From: Bolinopsis microptera
Taxonomy: Eukaryota; Ctenophora; Tentaculata; Lobata; Bolinopsidae
Assembly: GCF_026151205.1 (NCBI RefSeq)
Contig: NC_087075.1
Location: forward strand, 15,866,571-15,930,570
DNA: 64,000 nt
Reading direction: 5' to 3'
Shown here: in pieces, positions 57,205-64,000 of the stretch
Layout of the letters: each line of letters starts with the position of its first letter
How positions within the stretch are numbered: position 1 is the first letter of the stretch
Notes under the pieces: model-generated
What the model saw: only the letters and a program-made list of their open reading frames with translations
Database searches by the model: none
Told to the model about the DNA's origin: nothing
Made by a program: the position numbers and the translations under genes

Positions 57205-57907
57205 CGGGCATCTATTTATAAACATTAGAATTATTGTTTTGCAACTTTACTGTGCACAGCTCTTTGTTTACTTTGTGCACAGTACTTTTGTTGACGTTAT
57301 AAATATAAGCTGTTTACAAACATTTAACCGTTATAAGTACACAACTTGTCAAAGTGTTGTCACTTATCCTCAAAGAAATTGTGACCTCTAGTGTGACCCT
57401 TTGCTACCTGTCAACTATTTAACACGGTGAGTAGTCTGTAGGTGTGTTGTGTGTTGTTATAGTAGATCAGGTAAAAGTGCCACCAGATTCATGGCTTTGA
57501 GAGCTGGTGGCAAATTCATCTTGCACGATTTGTGAATTTGACGCAATTTGTGACTTGATACTCGGCCGTTTATCAAGAATCTTTCTTTCTTCATAACTAA
57601 AACAAGTTTTCGCTACCTCTCAGCCAGTTTTCAAGTCCATCACTAACATATTTATCAAGATAACCATTTTTACGATGTCCCTTATTTCGGAACAGTTTTT
57701 CCATTTTTTTTCTATATTTCTAATTTTTATTTAACATAACTTTGCACGTTTAAAGTACTTCTATAAATATCGACAATAAACGATTCTACTTAAGCCATAA
57801 ATAATTAAGGTCTTAGAAATTCATATAGTTGATAGTTGCTAAAAAGTACTAAAGTATTAAACTTCGGTGGTAAACTTAATACTGGTATGCAATTCAAACA
57901 TCGCTCA
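57205..57907. other. no gene recognised
   Basis: One good donor-like site, CACG|GTGAGT (about 57425), could belong to an untranslated exon; there is no further support. Confidence 0.4.
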
Positions 57908-57909
57908 TA

Positions 57910-58074
57910 CAGTAAAACCCCGATTTACCGCGGAAAAGAAACAGCCGCAGTAAATCGGGGTTTTGTTTGTGTACATTATGTATGTCAAGCCCCATTTGGA
58001 AATGGCCGCGGTATATCGTGGTTTGCAGTAATACCTAGCGGAATATCGGGGCGCGGTAAATCGGAGTTTTACCG
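57910..58074. mobile_element. 165-bp MITE, pogo/Tigger-like ends
   Basis: Starts CAGTAAAACCCCGATTTACC and ends with GGTAAATCGGAGTTTTACCG, flanked by TA on both sides. Internal inverted and direct copies of the end (GTAAATCGGGGTTTT at about 57950) are present. It is too short to code. Confidence 0.88.
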
Positions 58075-58076
58075 TA

Positions 58077-59447
58077 CTTCCTTAAATGTGAATAATTGTT
58101 TTCTTGTGTTTGACTAGAGTCATACATTTTTAATTAAAGTACAGACCAGGGTGTCTATCGAGAATTCTTCTAAGAGATAAAATATTCTATATAAATATAC
58201 CGGGCAACTCTAGGGAAACTAAATATGTCCCGGTAAACGTACAAATAATATGAGGTATGTAAATTGCATACAGTATATTATTGATGATGACTTTGAAATG
58301 CTTTTAAGCATTAAAAACTTGGGCTCAACACTTAACAGCTTCAGCCTGTCATTTCTCATCTTGGTGTAAATACTTCTGTATAAAATATTCAATCGTACCT
58401 TTGTTTTTAGCAAATCTTCGTTGGAGACCGGAGAGTTGAATAAAGTGCACAAAAATGTAATACTCATCATCTTAAAGCCCTCATGGAGATAGCTTCTCAT
58501 TAAAAATTTCTTTAAATCTTACTACATGTCGCAGTATAAAATTAAAAGTTTTGCTCGAATCGTCATTCTATTCTATTCGATATGTAGCAAGTTTCTCAGT
58601 CATTAGAGTTCAATCACACCAGAGTCAAGCGAAGTTGTAAAATGTAATCTCTTTATCGAGTTAGTTGCAACGATTTGCAACTCATTTACTGCAGTATTGT
58701 AGAGTAGTATCAAGTGTTACCGAAGTTACACTACTAGTTACCATAGTATTATAGAGTAGTAGAGCCAGCTGTCATTATTACACCAACAATTTCAAGAATA
58801 TTATGCCGACCTATTTGCTTAGCCTCTGTTGTAGATTATTATGCCGACCTATTTGCTTAGCGTCTGTAAATTTTGATTTGTGTAACCAGACTTCCTATAC
58901 CGCGTCCAAGTTTTGCTCCATTACGTTTCAACCTAGTTTACTGTTACCATAGTTACACTACTAGTTACCATAGTTACACTACTAGTTATTATAGTTACAC
59001 TACCAGTCACAGTCAAGTGTTACCTGTGAGCACAATTATTCACTTAGTTGAAGCTTGGTATGTGTACCATGTGTACTGTGTACCTACCATGCAGGCTGGC
59101 ACTTAATTAGCACACATTCCACAAGCACAGTGAGTAGCACACACAGTCACGCATCAAGCTGTTAGTCAATTAGATATTGTTTAATTAGATAATTAGGCAT
59201 TGTCCATTGAGTGACCTACGTTTTATACATGTTATAGTCAGCTGTCATCAGCTTTATGTTGTCATGTAAGATCTGTGATGCGAACAGTTCTCCGACTAAT
59301 TTCACTGTGTTTCTACTAGAGTACTTTGTTAAGCGCTGTACTTTTGAGCTCATGTTACTACTGTAGTAGTAGTAGGTTGAATGTGATATTTTAGTAGCAG
59401 TGCTGTGAGTTTATTGTTTTTGTGTGAGGGATAGTCTCTGTGACAAC
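58077..59447. other. no gene recognised; CATAGTTACACTACTAGTTA clusters
   Basis: ACTAGTTACCATAGT-type tandem motifs occur near 58720 and 58940-59000; a 35-bp direct duplication (ATTATGCCGACCTATTTGCT) is near 58800 and 58838. No exon is supported. Confidence 0.5.
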
Positions 59448-59521
59448 ATGCAGCAGAGTAAAGCAGTAACCATAGTAACAACTAGTGTAACAACTAGTGA
59501 CAACATGGGATCTAGAAAAAA
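59448..59521 (+). CDS. candidate alternative first exon C (MGSRKK-type)
   Basis: Two in-frame ATGs (59448 and 59505). From 59505 the exon reads MGSRK plus 2 nt to an AA|GTAAGT donor, again phase 2. If the second ATG is used, Gly-2 with Ser/Arg/Lys following would suit N-myristoylation plus a basic membrane patch. From 59448 it is a Thr/Val-rich extension. 59522-60130 holds no other recognised feature. Confidence 0.3.
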
Positions 59522-60133
59522 GTAAGTTTAAACTTTGCATAATAGTAATGATGTTGCGAAATGATTCAGTCTTTATATGTAATAGGACACACATTCTTTG
59601 TGAACATTTTTTTTTCCCGAAAGTTTGGTTTTGCTGGAATTGACTGTTTTTCCGATTCATTACCCATATTAATACACAGTGACCAAGATATTTCCGTAAG
59701 TCCAAAAGGCTCAATAGTCTTCCAATTGGGATCTCTTGTAAAATTGCATGGACTTGTTCTGAGATCAATAATTAATTTACCAGATATGCAAACTGTAATG
59801 ACCATTCTTTGATATTAAAATCGTAAACACTCAGAAACCATGTTTTTGTTACCCAGCATCAGCAGCAATCAGCATGCACAACTTTAAAACCGTCTGACAT
59901 AACTAATTATTCGCACGATCGCCAAATTGCCTACGTAAACTTCTGACAAGTGGTGCCAGTGCCAACTTCTAACAGTTCCTTTCTAAGTTTCTACAACCCG
60001 ACAGACTTATAACGTCATCCCTATCACAGTTCAGAATTCTGTCTGCACTCCAAAGTTATGCACTATAATCTGCACCTCCAACGTCATTCACTCTGCACAG
60101 CAATGAGCAATATAATTATTGCTCTGACTATGC

Positions 60134-60350
60134 TATGACTCTGACTCTGACTCTGACTCTGACTCTGACTCTGACTCTGACTCTGACTCTGACTCTGACT
60201 CTGACTCTGACTCTGACTCTGACTCTGACTCTGACTCTGACTCTGACTCTGACTCTGACTCTGACTCTGCTCTGACTCTGACTCTGACTCTGACTCTGAC
60301 TCTGACTCTGACTCTGACTCTGACTCTGACTCTGACTCTGACTCTGCCTC
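60134..60350. repeat. hexanucleotide microsatellite (GACTCT)n
   Basis: About 36 units, with one short interruption near 60268. Open frames (Ser-Gln and Arg-Val repeats) are by-products. 60351-60781 has no recognised gene. Confidence 0.97.
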
Positions 60351-60781
60351 ACATTATAATGGTTCTCACAAGATGTCTCCACCTAGGTAGGTAGGTGAGT
60401 TAGGTGGACTACTACTAGTAGTAACTCTTAACCTAATACATTTAAATTTCACTATACAGATGATGAGACAGGGCCCAGGTCGAATTAGGGAAATTACTTT
60501 TGAACGAGGTGGAATTAACACCTCATTAAATGCATTAGAGCTGGGACCTGCCCGAGTTAGAGCTGCGACCTGCCCGTAAGCTACTAACCTAGCGGGGGTA
60601 ACACACATATTTGGGGATCTGCTTACAGTTTAGCTGTTTACACCTGTGCTGATGTTGCTTTAGACAACGTATATATTGGATATTTGTAGTTTTTATGCGA
60701 GTGGGGTTATTTTGGCTCGATCTTAGAGGTAGATCATCGTTTATGCTATCTAGTTTTTGTTTTAGTTTATCCGGTGAAATC

Positions 60782-60825
60782 ATGTCTGATGCAAAGCAAT
60801 TTCTGGTGGAAAATAAAAGAAGAAG
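60782..60825 (+). CDS. candidate alternative first exon D
   Basis: ATG at 60782, 14 codons (MSDAKQFLVENKRR) plus 2 nt, then AAG|GTAAGT. Phase 2. Only 215 nt separate it from the acceptor of the candidate internal exon at 61041, which continues its frame. This is the strongest of the five first-exon candidates. Confidence 0.5.
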
Positions 60826-60898
60826 GTAAGTTAGTCAGGTTTGAAACTGATGGTTCTATAATAGTTACCATAGTTACCATAGTTACCATAATAGCATA

Positions 60899-60987
60899 TT
60901 GTTGTTGTCATTAACTGAGGTTTTATGTGGCTTTAGCAATATTATTGCTAAAGCCACATAAAACCTCAGTTAATGACAACAACAATT
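60899..60987. repeat. perfect 44-bp inverted repeat (hairpin)
   Basis: ATTGTTGTTGTCATTAACTG and following 24 nt are mirrored exactly around a single central base. It lies within the putative intron between exon D and 61041. It is probably a young palindrome or micro-element. Confidence 0.9.
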
Positions 60988-61040
60988 TTGCCAGTCACCC
61001 TATGGACCCTAAATTCTCATGTCCAAAAACTTACTTCTAG

Positions 61041-61118
61041 AAGATTCCAGGCCATACCTCCAACATTTATCGCAACATCTGCCCGCATATATGAAGAAAT
61101 ACTAGCATTGCTTGCGGA
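61041..61118 (+). CDS. candidate shared internal exon (phase 2 in, phase 2 out)
   Basis: An acceptor (TTACTTCTAG) and donor (GA|GTAAGA) bracket 78 nt. After one base completing the upstream codon it reads RFQAIPPTFIATSARIYEEI, then LALLA plus 2 nt. The composition looks like real protein (helical, Ala/Leu/Ile) with no stop. It accepts exons A-D in frame; exon E lies downstream and would skip it. No family is recognised. Confidence 0.5.
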
Positions 61119-61677
61119 GTAAGAAATCATAAATATCTACAACAGCTAGCCTGACAAGTTCCCTTACTGTAACAGTAACAAACAAGTGTTACCATAGTTA
61201 CACTACCAGTAACAAACAAGTGTTACCATAGTTACACTACCAGTAACAAACAAGTGACAGTTTTTCCTTAGAAACACCTGCACGCCCCTCCTACATAACC
61301 TGTTAAAAGCTAAGAGAGCTGTCGCAACATGTATTACTCCGCAAGCAATGCTAGTATTATTAAGCGCACACAACGATAATATGCGGACCAGCTGTGCAGT
61401 GTGCACCAGCTGTGCATCAGTGGTCCACCTCACAGATTACTAATGTAACTCCAGTACGCCTCCCAGTACGCCTCCTACTACAGACCACCTAATCAGTAGG
61501 CCTCCTGCTTAATGTTCAGCCATGAAACTATTTCTTTTATTTTTCTGAATAAAGGGTCCTAGTTTGCAGTCTAGTGGAACACTGGTTTATATATAGTAGT
61601 GTGAACACTGGTTTGTTTGTTTGTGGTGTTGCTCCAGTTGTTTTTGATCAGCGAGGAAATTGATTGTTTGTTAAGAA
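61119..61677. other. interval with an inverted partial copy of the internal exon
   Basis: About 25 bp around 61334-61358 (TTACTCCGCAAGCAATGCTA) is the reverse complement of the 3' end of the 61041 exon and its donor. A 40-bp direct repeat (AGTAACAAACAAGTGTTACC) is near 61165-61250. No other gene is seen. Confidence 0.55.
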
Positions 61678-61709
61678 ATGTGGTTGAAAAAGCTTAAAAC
61701 GTTAACGAA
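61678..61709 (+). CDS. candidate alternative first exon E
   Basis: ATG at 61678, ten codons (MWLKKLKTLT) plus 2 nt, then GAA|GTAAGA. Phase 2. The basic amphipathic start resembles exons A and B. It would splice to an exon beyond this window. Confidence 0.35.
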
Positions 61710-62126
61710 GTAAGATGCTGTTTTATACTATGTAAAATGTATGCTGTTTGGATCTTTAGAACATTGACAGCAAAAAATTTTAAACTACATTGTTGATAAG
61801 GGGAAGCTATCATTTGATTAAGAATAAGAAAATAAAACTGCCGAAAAACCTTAACAGTAACAATAAAATCTCAAAATCACAATTAAACCAGCTGTTACGG
61901 GTTTTAAAATCCCGCGAGGAATTGCAAAACTTGAAAGCTACCTTTTCTTTATAGTCCCGCGAGGAATTGCAAAACTTGAAAGGTACCTTTTCTATATAAT
62001 CAACAAAACTGACAAGGCCACGGAGCGTTGCAACTTTGGTTTTTCATATCCTGTACACCCTGCTGTACGAAAACATTCATTCATATTATATTCATTTCGA
62101 TTGTCTGGAATGTGTGAAGAAGAGAC
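61710..62126. other. 3' flank of annexin with a direct duplication
   Basis: CCCGCGAGGAATTGCAAAAC with the following 20 nt occurs twice (61913 and 61955). No exon is found on the plus strand. Confidence 0.6.
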
Positions 62127-63211
62127 TTATTTGACAATGGCTAGCAGAAGAGACCTGTAATCTCCACTGGTCTCATCACTAATGTAGTCACTGAGACTCC
62201 TATCCAGCAGTCTTCCGAACTCTACTTTTATCTCCTCCAGATCTATTTCTGATCTCCACACTATGACCCGTATTAGTTCGTCATCGTCTGTCCCTACTCC
62301 CTTCATGATCTTAAAGAGCGCCTCAGCAAAGCACGCCGTGGGTCTCCTGATCAGGTTAACGATCTGCAGATATATCTCCTGATGTTCCCCTATCATCTCT
62401 GATCGTATGCTCTCCCCAATATCCTCGTACGCTTCAACCCGGTACTCCGCGAACACCAACTTCAAGTGCTCGTAACCCCGGGAAGCCAGCAGAGCGTTGA
62501 AAACAGGATCCTCCGTGCCGAACCTGTTAGGTCCAGCTTCTGAGAGGTCTTTAGCGTCTTGTTCAGCTAGGGCTGGGTCCGGTATCTCGCTCTCGTTTCT
62601 GCTCCCTTGCAGAATTGCTAGAACCAACCGTTTGAAACCGCTGCTCACGTTTAACATACCGCCAAGGTCCCTTTCGATTGAAACGTTGAATTTTTGGATG
62701 TAGAATATTTTCAGTTCGTTAAGGCTCCTATTATCCATGCCAATTAATACCTCTATAAGTGAGTGAGGCATACTCGTTTTTATGGCTCGGTGAGCTTCTT
62801 TAGCCAGCAGCTGGGGTACTGGCAGGATTAAACTTTTTACCAGTTTTAAGAAATGGGAGCTGAGCTCCGATTTCAGTTCCGTTTTGAGGGATTTGCCGTA
62901 CATTTTCTGAAATTTAATGTGATCGCCATTGTTGTTATTTGTAAAGATGAAATACCATTACATTAAAATGAGACGACTAAAATCACTGTAAAATTCTCGT
63001 ATTTATATGCCAAAGTAATAAAATGACAATGTGGATAAGAAAACGTTACCTTGAATTTGGTACAAATATCTAATCTCTGTTCAACTGTCCGGTTACTCAG
63101 TATCTTAATAATTGCAGCCTCGTCTGTTCCAATCCCCTTCATTGCTTTTTTGAGTTCTCGGCTGTCATTTTCAGCATTGCAGCTCTCATCCAAAACAATT
63201 GTCCCTGTCAT
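62127..63211 (-). CDS. annexin, four-repeat core, two coding exons
   Basis: Exons 63050-63211 (54 codons) and 62127-62906 (259 codons plus TGA/TAA-type stop) join in phase 0 to 313 residues, the usual size of a four-repeat annexin with a very short N-terminal tail. Repeat 1 has MKGIGTDEAAI (24-34). Repeat 2 has lost its G-x-G-T (SMPHS instead). Repeat 3 has RFGTED. Repeat 4 has MKGVGTDDDE with its acidic partner D303 in TSGDYR. Known role: Ca2+-dependent binding to acidic phospholipids at membranes. By eye only repeat 4 keeps the full type II calcium site; repeat 1 has Leu, and repeat 3 probably Gln, at the acidic position. There is no signal peptide, so it is cytosolic. The start sits in a triplicated segment (63209-63411), so upstream untranslated exons are likely. 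Confidence 0.92.
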
Positions 63212-63411
63212 TACCTCTAATATGAAATGGTTTTTACTTATTATTGATCAAGGGCACTGCAATGATAACTGTCATTACCTGGGCTCTAATATGAAATGGT
63301 TTTTACTTATTATTGATCAAGGGCACTGCAATGATAACTGTCATTACCTGGGCTCTAATATGAAATGGTTTTTACTTATTATTGATCAAGGGCACTGCAA
63401 TTATAACTGAC
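63209..63411. repeat. three tandem units of about 67-71 bp at the annexin start
   Basis: Unit TAATATGAAATGGTTTTTAC, TTATTGATCAAGGGCACTGC, with TGTCATTACC between units. On the minus strand each unit boundary reads CAG|GTAATGACAG, and the annexin ATG is the ATG of such a junction. Confidence 0.9.
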
Positions 63412-63633
63412 CACTTAGAAGAGCGGTCATCAAAGACCAGTGACAACCATAGACCAAACCAAATGTTAATCAGTGACCAAACTAAATGTTAATCAGTGAC
63501 CAATAATCACTGGTTAGTTGTAACCAATCACCAGTATACACTAGATTGTGGTCACTTATAATAGTGGTCAGGGACAAATCGTAATCAGTGACCCAGACAG
63601 TAGTGTTTAACTGTTGTCAACAATAATCAGTGA

Positions 63634-63845
63634 TCTATACAGTTACCATTGGTTACCAGTTACCATTGGTTACCAGTTACCATTGGTTACCAGTTACCAT
63701 TGGTTACCAGTTACCATTGGTTACCAGTTACCATTGGTTACCAGTTACCATTGGTTACTAGTTACCAATGCCATTAGTTACCAGTTATCATTGGTTACCA
63801 GTTACCAATACCATTGGTTACCAGTTACCATTTTTTACCAGTTAC
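63634..63845. repeat. short tandem repeat (TTACCATTGGTTACCAG)
   Basis: About 12 units of 15-17 bp, with variants towards the right. Just left of it (63430-63560), AATCAGTGACCAA motifs recur. 63846-64000 has no recognised feature. Confidence 0.9.
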
Positions 63846-64000
63846 CAAATTGGTTTCTGAATGGTTTTGATTTCAGACTAAAAATCAAATTTTTCTCGAT
63901 ATATTTAAACAAGTGACAGGTTTAACAAGCTTCAAACTCAAAATTACCCGTTCGGACAAAATATTACTCCTCAACAACAGTCTATAGTTCACACGACGGC

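Noticed and set aside
60128-60382. 84-codon Ser-Gln/Arg-Val frame
   Set aside because: Translation of the GACTCT microsatellite.
60899-60987. microRNA precursor
   Set aside because: The hairpin is perfectly paired and too symmetrical, and ctenophores are reported to lack the usual microRNA machinery.

Overview
This is eukaryotic (metazoan) nuclear DNA, and its content points to a bioluminescent ctenophore. The reason is a six-exon minus-strand gene at 844-2625. It encodes a secreted-looking, isopenicillin-N-synthase-like Fe(II) oxygenase whose last three residues are F-Y-Y. From memory of the literature, FYY-terminal IPNS homologues are known from luminous ctenophores and were proposed to act in coelenterazine biosynthesis, because coelenterazine is formally built from Phe-Tyr-Tyr. 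The short introns, the AT-rich unique DNA and the many minisatellites fit a compact invertebrate genome. The species cannot be fixed from the sequence alone.

Layout. 1-3212: the FYY oxygenase gene between two short-unit minisatellites. 4433-23362: a nested transposon complex. A long LTR retrotransposon has 1,091-bp LTRs with one difference seen by eye, a GTCGT target duplication, a PBS and a PPT. It has a gag-like ORF but no recognisable pol. A CR1-like LINE (4941-9759) sits inside its 5' LTR, and an I-group LINE with RNase H (16151-21969, 14-bp target duplication) sits inside its internal region. The LTR element itself landed in a 19-bp tandem array. 23.5-37 kb: a hAT relic, LINE 3' fragments, a tRNA-like sequence, a TA-flanked MITE, a 1.6-kb 16-bp satellite and a 4.3-kb foldback element with GC-rich arms and telomere-like tracts.

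38.4-61.7 kb on the plus strand: five short ATG-to-splice-donor candidate exons, all ending in phase 2, and one candidate internal exon (61041-61118) that enters and leaves in phase 2. They look like alternative first exons of one gene whose body lies beyond the right edge. Between them are more non-autonomous DNA transposons (foldbacks and MITEs with 8-9 bp or TA target duplications) and many satellites, notably 25 units of 42 bp at 55177 and 16 units of 38 bp at 56599. 62127-63211: a two-exon annexin gene on the minus strand with a triplicated segment at its 5' edge.

Only two complete host protein-coding genes can be supported with confidence (the oxygenase and the annexin). Most long open frames elsewhere belong to transposons or are satellite DNA that happens to lack stops. 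All exon models are by-eye splice predictions whose phases were checked by counting.
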